Positions 10,515-20,406 of a stretch of DNA of 64,000 bases are shown here, one piece after another. Source of the DNA: Georgenia faecalis (lineage in GTDB: Bacteria > Actinomycetota > Actinomycetes > Actinomycetales > Actinomycetaceae); the NCBI RefSeq assembly GCF_003710105.1, contig NZ_CP033325.1:1240001-1304000 (forward strand), in the 5' to 3' direction. A program made the position numbers and the translations under genes. The notes under the pieces are model-generated. The model was not told the DNA's origin and made no database searches. It worked only from the letters and a program-made list of their open reading frames with translations. Within the stretch, counting starts at the first letter, position 1. The number at the start of each line of letters is the position of its first letter.

Positions 10515-11473
10515 GCCGCACACCCCAGCGCGGTGCGGAGCGCGTCGAGGTTCGCGCGCATGACGTCGAGGTAGTCGGCGTCGGGGTCCTGCTGGACCTC
10601 GAGCGGGTCGAGGACGGCGGTGCTCACGCCGAGGTCCTCGGCCAGGGCCTCGGAGACGGCGGGGGCGACGGCGGACTCGACGAAGATCGTGCTCACGCCC
10701 TCGTCCTCGACGATGTCGCCGATCTCGGCGAGGCGCGCGGGGGAGGGCTCGGTCTCCGGGTCGATGCCGGCGACCCCTTCCTGGTGCAGGCCGTACCGGT
10801 CGGCGAGGTAGCCGTACGCCTCGTGGGCGACGACGATCGTCTCGCTCGGGCACGCGGCCAGGCCGGTGCGGTACTCCTCCTCGAGCGCCGTCAGCTCCTC
10901 CTCGAGCGCGGCGGCGTTCGCGCGGAAGGTGTCGGCGTGGTCGGGGTCCAGGGCCGCGAGCTCCTCGGCCAGGGCGCCGGTGACCGTGGCGAGCCGCTCG
11001 GGGTCGAGCCAGAAGTGCGGGTCGACGCTGCCGTGATCGTGGTCGTGCTCGGTGATCTCGTCGGTGTCGTCGGTGTGACCCAGCTCGTCGGCGGGGTGGA
11101 GATCGGCGTCGTCCGCCGCGTCGTAGGCCGTCAGACCGGCGACGGCGACGGCGTCGTCGACCGCGGGCTGCAGCCCCGAGACGGTGACGACGAGGTCCGC
11201 CGCCTCGAGGTCGGCGACCTCGCGGGGGGAGAGCTCGACGTTGTGGGCATCGCCCTGCGCCGGCAGGAGGGAGGCGACGTCGACGTACTCGCCACCGACC
11301 CGCTCGGCGACGAACTGGAGCGGGTACACGCTCGTGACGACCTCGAGGGTGGTGTCTCCGCCGGACGCGCCCGCGGACCCGCCGGACTCATTCGCGCCGC
11401 AGCCGGCCAGTGCGACGACGGCCGCGGTCGCCGCTGCGGTCGCGGTGGCTCGGCGGATGAACATGGTTCTCAT
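10511..11473 (-). CDS. Zinc-type ABC transporter substrate-binding lipoprotein (ZnuA-like)
   Basis: Extracytoplasmic metal-binding lipoprotein of a cluster 9/ZnuA-type importer, 320 residues. A signal peptide ends in the lipobox LAGC (Cys near residue 25). Metal ligands expected for the family are visible: His in GDAHNVELSP, His in DPHFWLDP, His in VVAHEAYGYL and an acidic residue in FVESAV. Between the first two lies a His/Asp-rich loop (ELGHTDDTDEITEHDHDHG), characteristic of zinc rather than manganese binders. It is the first gene of the znuA-znuC-znuB-zur operon. ATG 11473 or 11464 would both give a proper signal peptide. Confidence 0.92.
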   Translation of the reverse strand: MRTMFIRRATATAAATAAVVALAGCGANESGGSAGASGGDTTLEVVTSVYPLQFVAERVGGEYVDVASLLPAQGDAHNVELSPREVADLEAADLVVTVSGLQPAVDDAVAVAGLTAYDAADDADLHPADELGHTDDTDEITEHDHDHGSVDPHFWLDPERLATVTGALAEELAALDPDHADTFRANAAALEEELTALEEEYRTGLAACPSETIVVAHEAYGYLADRYGLHQEGVAGIDPETEPSPARLAEIGDIVEDEGVSTIFVESAVAPAVSEALAEDLGVSTAVLDPLEVQQDPDADYLDVMRANLDALRTALGCAA

Positions 11474-11510
11474 TTGCAGAAGTATGAGCGCTATTGAGAA
11501 CCAGTGTCAA
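11464..11510 (-). promoter_or_regulatory. znu promoter with candidate Zur operator
   Basis: Read on the minus strand, TTGACA (11510-11505) and CATACT are separated by 18 nt, a good sigma-70 promoter. Two symmetries overlap it. TGGTTCTCA (11464-11472, over the start codon) and TGAGAACCA (11495-11503) form a perfect 9-bp inverted repeat. TTGAGAACCAGTGTCAA (11494-11510) is itself a partial palindrome like Fur/Zur boxes. Zinc-dependent autorepression is inferred. Confidence 0.5.
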
Positions 11511-11681
11511 CTGGGAGGGAGGGGGCTGGCGGACCACCGCGCGGCCGAGTCCCGCCCCGGCGCCCGCGGTAGGTAAGTTGGACCCCGCGCCGTCACCGGT
11601 GCGCCCCCGCCGCGTGCGCGTCACGCGGGACGACCGTCCGCGCCAGCCAGGTGCGGAACCACCGAGCAGCAGGAGTCAAAC

Positions 11682-13067
<1,386 letters not shown>

Positions 13068-13077
13068 CCGACCGGGC

Positions 13078-14433
13078 ATGACCCCCTCGCCCGGGTCCGA
13101 CGACGCCGTTCAGCCCGGCCGGGAGCACCACGGTGCGACCGGCCGGGCCGACGGCGATGCGGTGGCCGGCAGCGCCGCATCCGCCGGCGCTGTCGGCGCC
13201 ACGTCGACCCGAGCGACAACGTCCGCCCGGGCCGACGGCGCCACGTCGACCCGAGCGACGACCGCCTCCGCCCCGGGGCGGCACGGCCATGCGCACGGCG
13301 ACCTCCCGCTCCCGCCGGCCGAGGCCCGCCGCGCGCGGGTGGTCCTCGCCGCCCTCGTCCTCCCGCTCCTGCTCGCCACCGTCGTCGGGCTCCTCACGCT
13401 GTGGCCGCGGGGCGAGACCCCCGTCGGCTCGTTCGAGCTCACCTCGGCGGGCATGACGATCGAGACCGCCGAGGTCGTCGAGATCACCGACGCCGTCGGG
13501 GAGGAGGTCCGCGCCGAGCTCCTCACCGGCGTCGGCCAGGGGCAGGTCGTCCCCGTGCAGGTGCCGCCCGAGGTCCTCTCCAGCGGCGTGGACGTCGGCG
13601 ACCGCCTCCGGCTCATGTTCACGCCGTCGGCGCTCGGCTCGGGGAGCCCGTACGTCTTCTGGGACTTCGAGCGCACGACGCCGGTGGTCGCGCTCGCCCT
13701 CCTCTACGCCGTCGTCGTCCTCCTCGTGGCGCGCTGGCGCGGCCTCGCCGCGATGGCGGGGCTGGCGTCCTCACTCGCCGTCGTCGTCCTGTTCGTCCTG
13801 CCCGCCCTCATGCTGGGCTCGCCGCCGCTGCTCGTCGCGCTGGTCGGCTCGAGCGCGATGATGTTCGTGTCGGTCTACCTCGCCCACGGCGTCTCGATCC
13901 GGACGACGACGGCGCTGCTCGGCACGTTCCTCGGCCTCGCGGCGACGACGGCGCTGGCCCTGTGGGGGACGCGCTCGGCGCAGCTCACCGGGGCGACGTC
14001 GGACTCCTCGCTCATGCTCGTCGGGACGTTCCCCGGGCTCGACCTGCGTGACCTGCTCCTGTGCGGGATCGTCATCGCCGGCCTGGGGGCGCTCAACGAC
14101 GTCACCATCACCCAGGCATCGGCCGTGTGGGAGCTGCACGCCGCCGACCCGACGATGCCGCGCCGGCGGCTCCTCACCCGGGGGATGCGGATCGGCCGCG
14201 ACCACATCGCCTCGACGGTGTACACGCTGGCGTTCGCGTACGTCGGGACGGCCCTGCCCGTCCTCCTCGTCGCCGGGCTGTTCGACCGCCCGTTCGGCGA
14301 CACACTCATGGCGGGGGAGATCGCCGAGGAGATCGTGCGGACGCTCGTCTCCTCGGTCGGCCTGGTCCTCGCCATCCCGGCGACGACGGCGATCGCGGCC
14401 GCCCTGGTCCGCACGGCCCGCCCGGGGCGCTGA
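13078..14433 (+). CDS. YibE/F-like membrane protein
   Basis: Predicted multi-pass membrane protein of unknown function, 451 residues. After about 80 low-complexity residues (Ala/Thr/Gly/Arg, with two copies of a short repeat) comes one hydrophobic helix, then an external soluble part (GSFELTSAGMTIETAEVVEI..VPVQVPPEV), then about seven helices. These include the segments GVSIRTTTALLGTFLGL, GALNDVTITQASAVWEL and GRDHIASTVYTLAFAYVG, which are hallmarks of the YibE/F family. It starts 10 bp after glyS and is probably read through from it. The N-terminal extension is not part of the family; a later start is possible. Confidence 0.8.
   Translation: MTPSPGSDDAVQPGREHHGATGRADGDAVAGSAASAGAVGATSTRATTSARADGATSTRATTASAPGRHGHAHGDLPLPPAEARRARVVLAALVLPLLLATVVGLLTLWPRGETPVGSFELTSAGMTIETAEVVEITDAVGEEVRAELLTGVGQGQVVPVQVPPEVLSSGVDVGDRLRLMFTPSALGSGSPYVFWDFERTTPVVALALLYAVVVLLVARWRGLAAMAGLASSLAVVVLFVLPALMLGSPPLLVALVGSSAMMFVSVYLAHGVSIRTTTALLGTFLGLAATTALALWGTRSAQLTGATSDSSLMLVGTFPGLDLRDLLLCGIVIAGLGALNDVTITQASAVWELHAADPTMPRRRLLTRGMRIGRDHIASTVYTLAFAYVGTALPVLLVAGLFDRPFGDTLMAGEIAEEIVRTLVSSVGLVLAIPATTAIAAALVRTARPGR
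13194..13259. repeat. 24-bp direct repeat in the YibE/F N-terminus
   Basis: A 24-bp stretch is present at 13194-13217 and identically at 13236-13259. The offset of 42 bp keeps the frame. It encodes GATSTRAT twice in the low-complexity N-terminus. Confidence 0.8.
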
Positions 14434-14619
14434 GCCCGGCGCCGTCGTGGCGTCGAGGGCTGAGCGCTGCACCGCCCGCCCGGGGGCTGAGCGCTGCACC
14501 GACTGCCCGGGACGCTGAGCCCGTCGCCGCATCGCCGAACGTCGCCGCGCGGCGACCCTGCCGCGCCCGCTGACGCTAATACCGTGGTGTCGACCGCGAC
14601 TCGCCTCGAAGGAGATGTC

Positions 14620-16050
14620 ATGTCGTCCGCCGCCCGCTCCGCGCAGCAGCCCGACACCGCCGTCGTCCAGGACGACCCGTACCGCCTCGATCCCGCCGGC
14701 GTCCGCGAGCCGCCGACCACGTGGCGCGGCTCCATCCGTTTCTTCGGCCCCGGCCTCATCGTCTCCGCGTCCATCGTCGGAGCCGGGGAGCTCATCACCG
14801 CCACGGCGCTGGGGGCCGAGGCCGGCTTCGTCCTGCTGTGGCTGGTGATCTTCTCGACCCTCGTCAAGGTCGCCGTCCAGGTGGAGATGGCCCGGTACTC
14901 GATCGTCACGGGCCTGGGCGGCATGGAGGGCTACAACCGGGTGCCGCCCCGCTTCGGCAAGGTCAGCTGGGTCTTCGTCATGTGGGCGCTCATGGCGATC
15001 TCGAAGCTCATCCAGACCGGCGGGCTCATCGGCGGCATGGCCGCCGCGCTGTCGATCCTCCTGCCCATCGGGTCGGCGCCGCTGGAGACGACGTCGCTGA
15101 CGATCTGGGCGGTCATCGTCACCGGGGCGGCGATCGCGTCGCTCTACGCCAACAAGTACGGGGTGATCGAGAAGGTCGCCGTCTTCCTCACCATGACGTT
15201 CGTCGCCGTCACCCTGGTCATCGCGCTCGGCCTGCCCATGACGGAGTACGCCTACTCCGGCGGCGACCTGGCCTCCGGGCTGTCGCTGTCCCTGCCCGTC
15301 GGGGCCATCGGCATCGCCGTGGCGATGTTCGGCCTCACCGGCGTCGGCTCGGAGGAGATCACCGCCTACACCTACTGGTGCCTGGAGAAGGGCTACGCCC
15401 GCTGGTCCGGCCCCAACGACGGCTCCGCCGACTACAAGCGGCGCGCGCGCGGGTGGATCGCCGTCATGCAGAAGGACGCGATCGTCGCGTGGGTGATCTA
15501 CACGGTCAGCACGATGTCCTTCTACGTCATGGGCGCCGCCGTCCTGCACCCGCAGGGGCTGGTGCCCCAGGGCAACGACATGATCGAGGTCCTCTCGCAG
15601 ACGTATGCCAGCGTGCTCGGCGAGTGGGGCCGGATCCTCTACCTCGTGGGGGCGCTCGCCGCCCTGGGGTCGACGATCTGGGCGGCGATCCCGTCGTGGT
15701 CCCGCTCGTGGGCCAACGCCCTGAGCATCCTCGGCGTCTTCGACTGGGCGGACAGCGCGCGACGCAACGGCTGGATGCGGTTCTTCATCGTCGTGCTGCC
15801 GCTCGTCTGGCTGCTGACGTTCCTGTGGATCTCCTCGCCGTTCGTCATGATCCTCATCGGCGGCGTCGCCGGGGGAATCTTCCTCGCCGCGGTCGCCATC
15901 GCCGCCTGGTACCTGCGCCGGACGTACGTCGAGCCGGACCTGCGCGGCGGATGGTTCGCGACGGCGGCGATCATCGTCAGCGGCGTCGCGATCCTCCTGC
16001 TCGGCGTCTACACCGCGCTCAGCTCGACCGGCCTCGTGGAGATCGGCTGA
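14620..16050 (+). CDS. Nramp-like transporter lacking the canonical metal motifs
   Basis: Membrane transporter of the LeuT-fold Nramp superfamily, 476 residues with about eleven hydrophobic helices. The first helix reads GPGLIVSASIVGAGELITA; canonical Nramp proteins have DPGN where this has GAGE. The sixth-helix MPH motif is replaced by GLTGVGSEEITAY. These residues coordinate Mn/Fe in classical Nramp, so the substrate and coupling ion here are uncertain. The ATG at 14620 follows AAGGAG at 5 nt; the TTG/GTG possibilities upstream lack this. It stands alone between the YibE/F gene and dusB. Confidence 0.8.
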   Translation: MSSAARSAQQPDTAVVQDDPYRLDPAGVREPPTTWRGSIRFFGPGLIVSASIVGAGELITATALGAEAGFVLLWLVIFSTLVKVAVQVEMARYSIVTGLGGMEGYNRVPPRFGKVSWVFVMWALMAISKLIQTGGLIGGMAAALSILLPIGSAPLETTSLTIWAVIVTGAAIASLYANKYGVIEKVAVFLTMTFVAVTLVIALGLPMTEYAYSGGDLASGLSLSLPVGAIGIAVAMFGLTGVGSEEITAYTYWCLEKGYARWSGPNDGSADYKRRARGWIAVMQKDAIVAWVIYTVSTMSFYVMGAAVLHPQGLVPQGNDMIEVLSQTYASVLGEWGRILYLVGALAALGSTIWAAIPSWSRSWANALSILGVFDWADSARRNGWMRFFIVVLPLVWLLTFLWISSPFVMILIGGVAGGIFLAAVAIAAWYLRRTYVEPDLRGGWFATAAIIVSGVAILLLGVYTALSSTGLVEIG

Positions 16051-16103
16051 GGACGTGAGCCGCTCGTGCGGGCGCCGGGGCGAGCACGGGGGAGAATGCT
16101 CCG

Positions 16104-17378
16104 GTGACTGCGGTACGGATCGGCCCCATCGAGCTCGCGAGCCCCGTCGTGCTGGCGCCCATGGCCGGGGTGACCAACCCGCCCTTCCGCCGGCTGTGCC
16201 GGGAGGCCGGGCTCGCCGGCCTGGCCGGAACACCGGCGACGGTGGACCCCGCCGTCGCCGGAGCACCGGCGGCGGCGGACCCCGCCGTGACCTCGCCCCG
16301 CGGCCCACGGCCGGGAACCTTCGCGCCCGCCGGTCTCTACGTCACCGAGATGGTCACCTCCCGCGCGCTCGTCGAGCGCACGCCGGAGACGATGCGGATG
16401 GTCCGGGCCGACCCCGAGGAGCCGGTGCGCAGCGTGCAGCTCTACGGCGTGGACCCGGCGACCATCGCCGCGGCGGTGCGGATCCTCGTCGCCGAGGACC
16501 GCGCCGACCACGTCGACCTCAACTTCGGCTGCCCCGTCCCCAAGGTGACCCGCAAGGGTGGCGGCGCCGCCCTGCCCTGGAAGCGCGACCTCTTCGCCGC
16601 CATCGTCACCGACGCCGTCGCCGCCGCCCGGGAGGCTTCGGCGGGGCGTGACCACGAGGTGCCCGTCACGGTGAAGATGCGCATCGGCATCGACGACGAG
16701 CACCTCACCTACCTCGACGCCGGGCGGATCGCCGAGCGGGCCGGCGTCGCCGCCGTCGCGCTGCACGCCCGCACGGCGGCCCAGCACTACTCCGGCCAGG
16801 CCCGGTGGGAGACCATCAGCCGGCTCAAGGAGACGGTGCGCACCATCCCGGTGCTCGGCAACGGCGACATCTGGTCGGCGGAGGACGCCCTCGCCATGGT
16901 CGCCGAGACCGGGTGCGACGGCGTCGTCGTCGGCCGCGGGTGCCAGGGGCGGCCGTGGCTGTTCACCGACCTCATCGCGGGCTTCACGGGTTCCGACGTG
17001 CGGGTGCGGCCCGGTCTGCGGGAGGTCGCCGCCACCATCCGCCGGCACGGCGAGCTCATGGTGGAGCACTTCGGCGACGAGTCGAAGGCCCTGCGCGAGC
17101 TGCGCAAGCACATGGCGTGGTACCTCAAGGGCTACGTCGTCGGCGGCCAGGCGCGGGCGGACCTCGGCCTGGTGAGCAGCCTCGCCGAGCTTGACGAGCG
17201 GCTCGCCGCGCTCGACCTCGACCAGCCCTACCCGGGCGAGGGCGCCGAGGGCCCGCGGGGCCGCGCCGGGAGCCCCCGCGTCCCGCACCTGCCGGACGGC
17301 TGGCTGGCGACGCCGGACATCGACGACCGGCTCCGCGCCATGCTCGCCGAGGCCGAGCTGTCGGTGTCGGGGGGCTAG
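16104..17378 (+). CDS. dusB: tRNA-dihydrouridine synthase (DusB-like)
   Basis: FMN enzyme reducing uridines in the tRNA D-loop, 424 residues. Family features are APMAGVTNPPFRRL (FMN site), SVQLYG, NFGCPVPKVTRKGGGAAL (catalytic Cys), VTVKMRIG, LHARTAAQHYSG, GNGDIW and GVVVGRGCQGRPW. It carries an insertion of about 38 residues (LAGLAGTPATVDPAVAG onward) between FRRLCREAG and GLYVTEMV; most of it is encoded by a 33-bp tandem duplication. Related enzymes pass directly between these two motifs. The GTG start lies 6 nt after a GAGAAT hexamer, a leaderless layout. Confidence 0.93.
   Translation: MTAVRIGPIELASPVVLAPMAGVTNPPFRRLCREAGLAGLAGTPATVDPAVAGAPAAADPAVTSPRGPRPGTFAPAGLYVTEMVTSRALVERTPETMRMVRADPEEPVRSVQLYGVDPATIAAAVRILVAEDRADHVDLNFGCPVPKVTRKGGGAALPWKRDLFAAIVTDAVAAAREASAGRDHEVPVTVKMRIGIDDEHLTYLDAGRIAERAGVAAVALHARTAAQHYSGQARWETISRLKETVRTIPVLGNGDIWSAEDALAMVAETGCDGVVVGRGCQGRPWLFTDLIAGFTGSDVRVRPGLREVAATIRRHGELMVEHFGDESKALRELRKHMAWYLKGYVVGGQARADLGLVSSLAELDERLAALDLDQPYPGEGAEGPRGRAGSPRVPHLPDGWLATPDIDDRLRAMLAEAELSVSGG
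16224..16289. repeat. 33-bp tandem duplication inside dusB
   Basis: Two adjacent 33-bp units (16224-16256 and 16257-16289) differ at about five positions and encode an 11-residue Ala/Pro-rich repeat. They create most of the insertion in the FMN domain. Confidence 0.8.
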
Positions 17379-17463
17379 CCCCCCGGCGACGTCCGGCGGC
17401 GGGTCAGATCCCGCTGGCCCGGCAGCGTGGCCCGGCCCGGTGCGGCACCCACCGCGTCGGGGG

Positions 17464-18054
17464 TCAGGGCCGCGAGCCCGGAAGGGTGGCCCGGCCGCTC
17501 ACGGGCCGCCAGTCCGGGGGCGCGTCCTCGCCGACCCGGCCGTCGACGCTCTCGCGGAGCAGGTCGGCGTGGCCGGTGTGCCGGCCGTACTCCTCGAGGA
17601 GGTCGCACAGAAGGCGGCGGACGCTGGGGCTGCGCCCGTCGTCGAAGGTGATGCCCGCCGGCTGGTCGAGCCCGCCGGCGGCGAGCGCCTCGGCGAGGCG
17701 CGCTCGGGACCGCTCGACGGCGTCGTCCCAGAACCCGTAAAGGTCCTCGGGGGCGTCGTCGACGGCGGACGTGAACGGCCAGTCCGGGCCCCCGGCCCAG
17801 ATCGACTCCCACGGCTCGCCGATGCCCTCGCCGCGCAGCCGGATCGAGAAGACGTCGTCCTCGACGACGGCGAGGTGCTTGAGCAGGCTGCCGAGCGTGA
17901 GCGCGGACGCCCCGACCCGGGCCTGGAGCCCGGCCGCGTCGAGGCCGTCGGCCTTCCACCGGAACGTCGTGCGCAGGCGTTCGAGGGAGCCGATGAGCTG
18001 CTCGGCCTCGGTGCCGGCCATGGGCGGCTCCCACGGAGGGGTGGTCTCGGTCAT
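17464..18054 (-). CDS. DinB/DUF664-family protein
   Basis: Predicted four-helix bundle protein of 196 residues in the DinB-like superfamily, some members of which are thiol-dependent metalloenzymes. The pattern LRTTFRWKADGLDAAGLQAR, then LLKHLAVVEDDVFSIRLRG and GRHTGHADLLRESVDG is characteristic; the spaced His residues (in LKHL and GRHTGHADL) are the usual metal ligands. The ATG at 18054 follows AAGGAG; the longer frame upstream runs through a tandem repeat and is not coding. No close operon partner. The biochemical role is unknown. Confidence 0.8.
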   Translation of the reverse strand: MTETTPPWEPPMAGTEAEQLIGSLERLRTTFRWKADGLDAAGLQARVGASALTLGSLLKHLAVVEDDVFSIRLRGEGIGEPWESIWAGGPDWPFTSAVDDAPEDLYGFWDDAVERSRARLAEALAAGGLDQPAGITFDDGRSPSVRRLLCDLLEEYGRHTGHADLLRESVDGRVGEDAPPDWRPVSGRATLPGSRP

Positions 18055-18067
18055 CGGAGCTCCTTGT

Positions 18068-18154
18068 CCCGTCGTGCGGCTCGTCCCGCCTCGTGGCCCG
18101 TCGTGCGGCTCGCCCCGCATCGTGGCCCGTCGTGCCGCTCGTCCCGCCTCGTCG
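18068..18154. repeat. Three tandem copies of a 29-bp repeat
   Basis: Units at 18068-18096, 18097-18125 and 18126-18154 (core CCCGTCGTGCGGCTCGTCCC) lie in the gap upstream of the DinB-like gene and downstream of the ABC permease. 29 bp is not a multiple of 3, consistent with non-coding DNA. Confidence 0.8.
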
Positions 18155-18223
18155 CCGACGTCCCGCGTGTTGCCCGTCGCACAGCCCGCGGCCGACGTCC
18201 CGTCGCGCGGCCGCGGCCCCAAC

Positions 18224-19051
18224 CTAGCTCCGGGTGCGGTAGATCCGCATGGTGATGGGGGCGAGGATCGCCGTGATGACCGCCGCCGCCACGAGGACCC
18301 AGGCGACGTCGCTGAAGGTCGCCGTGCCGGCCATGAGCCCCCGCACCGCGGTGACCAGGGCGGACACCGGGTTGATGTCGACCCACGCGCGCAGGACGGA
18401 CGGCATCGTCTCGGGCGCGACGAAGATGTTGGACGCGAACGTCAGTGGCATGAGCACGAGCATGGACACGCCCATGACGGCGTTGGGGCTGCGCATGAGC
18501 AGGCCGAGGATGGTGAAGATCCAGCTCAGCGCGAAGGCGAAGACGAGGAGCAGCGCCACGGCGGCGACCACGCCGACCACCCCGCCGTCCGGTCGGAACC
18601 CCAGGAGGAGGCCGAGGCCGAGCGTGATCACCGAGGCGACGGAGTACCGCACCGTGTCCCCGAGCAGCGCCCCGACGATGGGAGCCGGGCGCCAGATCGG
18701 CAGGGACCGGAACCGGTCGAAGACGCCCTTGGTGATGTCGGTGTTGAGGGTAAATCCCGTGTAGACCGTGACGATGAGGACGGTCTGGACGAGGATCCCC
18801 GGCAGGAGGAACTGCAGGTAGGTCCGCGTGTCCCCGGCGATCGCCCCGCCGAAGAGGTACGTGAACATGAGCGTGAAGATCACCGGCGTGAGGGTGACGT
18901 CCATGAGCTGCTCGGGCACGTGCTTGATCTTGAGCAGGGCCCGCCGGGTGAAGGTGAGCGTCGAGCTCAGCGGCGAGGGGCGTACGGGGGCGTCGACGAC
19001 GGCGATGGCGTTCCGCAGCGCGGTGTTCTCCCCGATGTCGAGGGTTCTCAT
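18224..19051 (-). CDS. ABC-2 type exporter permease (DrrB-like)
   Basis: Membrane subunit of a drug/lipid-type ABC exporter, 275 residues with six predicted helices. [36 protein letters not shown] at the start and the region [26 protein letters not shown] are typical of the DrrB/ABC-2 family. The ATG at 19051 overlaps the stop of the ATPase gene by 4 bp (ATGA), showing coupling with its partner. The substrate cannot be read from sequence; daunorubicin-type annotation reflects family naming only. Confidence 0.9.
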   Translation of the reverse strand: MRTLDIGENTALRNAIAVVDAPVRPSPLSSTLTFTRRALLKIKHVPEQLMDVTLTPVIFTLMFTYLFGGAIAGDTRTYLQFLLPGILVQTVLIVTVYTGFTLNTDITKGVFDRFRSLPIWRPAPIVGALLGDTVRYSVASVITLGLGLLLGFRPDGGVVGVVAAVALLLVFAFALSWIFTILGLLMRSPNAVMGVSMLVLMPLTFASNIFVAPETMPSVLRAWVDINPVSALVTAVRGLMAGTATFSDVAWVLVAAAVITAILAPITMRIYRTRS

Positions 19052-20034
19052 CGGACCTCCGTGGGCTCGGCCGACGTGTCGTCGGTGACCGGTTCCTCGC
19101 CGGTGAGCGCGAGGAACACCTCGTCGAGGCTGGGCAGGCCGAGGCTGAACTCGGGGACGGCGACGCCCGCCTCGTGGAGCGCGGGCAGGACCCGCGCGGC
19201 GGCGCCGTCGGCGTCGTCGGGCACGAGGGCGTCCAGGCCCGCGGGGTCGGACGACCGGTGCACGGTGGTCCCCAGGACGTCGCCGACGATGCGCGCGGCG
19301 ACCTCGCGCTGGGCCGGGTCGGCGAGCCGCAGGCTCACGGTGCCGGCGCCGACGGACGCCTTGAGCTGCGGGGCGGTGCCCTCGGCGATGACCCGCCCGT
19401 GGTCGATGACGGCGATGCGGTCGGCGAGCTGGTCGGCCTCGTCGAGGTACTGGGTGGTGAGCAGGACGCTGGCGCCCTCGGCGACGAGGAGCCGCACGAT
19501 GTCCCACACCTGGTTGCGGCTGCGGGGGTCCAGGCCGGTCGTCGGCTCGTCGAGGAAGAGCACCTTGGGGCTCATGACGAGGCTCGCGGCAAGGTCGATC
19601 CGCCGCCGCATGCCGCCGGAGTAGGTCTTCACCTGCTTCCGCGCGGCGTCGGCGAGCTGGAACGCGCCGAGGAGCTCGGCGGCCCGCTGCCGGGCGCGCG
19701 CGGGGGAGAAGCCGTAGAGGCGCGCGATGATCTCGAGGTTCTCGGTGCCGGTGAGGTCCTCGTCCACCGAGGCGTACTGGCCGGTGAGGCCCACGCGGGA
19801 GCGCACGGCGTCCGCGTCGGTGACGACGTCGTGGCCGAGCACCCGGGCGCGGCCGGCGTCGGGCCGCAGCAGGGTGGCGAGCATGCGCACGACGGTCGTC
19901 TTGCCGGCGCCGTTCGGGCCGAGGAGCCCGTAGACGGTCCCGGCGGGGACCCGGAGGTCGACGCCGTCGACGGCGACCGTCTCCTTGAAGCGTTTGACGA
20001 GGCCCTCGGCCTCGATGGCCAGCCCGGTGTCCAC
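19048..20034 (-). CDS. ABC exporter ATPase (DrrA-like)
   Basis: ATPase partner of the adjacent permease, 328 residues. Walker A is GPNGAGKTT, the Q-loop lies in [11 protein letters not shown], the signature is [12 protein letters not shown], Walker [13 protein letters not shown] and the switch region [17 protein letters not shown]-terminal domain ending [13 protein letters not shown] is the mark of the DrrA subgroup. GTG 20034 was preferred over 20076 because a strong AGGGGGG lies just upstream of it and the family start is close. No regulator is adjacent. Confidence 0.92.
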   Translation of the reverse strand: MDTGLAIEAEGLVKRFKETVAVDGVDLRVPAGTVYGLLGPNGAGKTTVVRMLATLLRPDAGRARVLGHDVVTDADAVRSRVGLTGQYASVDEDLTGTENLEIIARLYGFSPARARQRAAELLGAFQLADAARKQVKTYSGGMRRRIDLAASLVMSPKVLFLDEPTTGLDPRSRNQVWDIVRLLVAEGASVLLTTQYLDEADQLADRIAVIDHGRVIAEGTAPQLKASVGAGTVSLRLADPAQREVAARIVGDVLGTTVHRSSDPAGLDALVPDDADGAAARVLPALHEAGVAVPEFSLGLPSLDEVFLALTGEEPVTDDTSAEPTEVR

Positions 20035-20249
20035 AGTGCCCCCCTGTCGGCCGGTAGGTCCGACTCGCCCGGACACTACCCGCGGCCTCGGACGTGGAGA
20101 AGAGTTTTATCCCCGGCGGCTCGGGGGCCGCTCGGAGGCGAGCGGGACGTGGCGAGCGTCGACGCCGGGGGCGTGCGGGGTCTGCCCGATGGGGCACCCC
20201 GGGTCGCCGTCGCGCAGGGTCCGAAACCAGAGCGACCCGTCGCCGTCAC

Positions 20250-20349
20250 GGGAGTGAAACACCTCACTGCGAGGGTGCTCCCTGACGACGACCAGCCCGG
20301 CGAGGTCCGGCGCCGCCCCCTGCGCCGGACCCCGCCCGGGCTGGTCGTC
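20250..20349 (+). promoter_or_regulatory. Structured leader region upstream of the asparaginase gene
   Basis: Two hairpins stand in series. The first uses GGGAG/CTCCC with an inner AGTGA/TCACT stem (about 20250-20282). The second has a perfect 14-bp stem (GACGACCAGCCCGG 20287-20300 with 20336-20349) enclosing a perfect 9-bp stem (GTCCGGCGC 20305-20313 with 20322-20330). It ends 57 nt before the ATG at 20407. It may be an attenuator or riboregulator, or a terminator for upstream transcription. I do not recognise a known riboswitch. Confidence 0.45.
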
Positions 20350-20406
20350 GCCCGGCGACTCCACGCCCCCGTGGCGCGGGCGCCGCCCCCAACGACGAGG
20401 AGAACC

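Noticed and set aside
13771-16308. Minus-strand open frame of 845 codons
   Set aside because: Antisense of the YibE/F and Nramp-like genes; highly charged, repetitive and without any domain.
18054-18222. Longer start for the DinB-like protein
   Set aside because: The extension translates the 29-bp tandem repeats. ATG 18054 has AAGGAG upstream and fits the family start.
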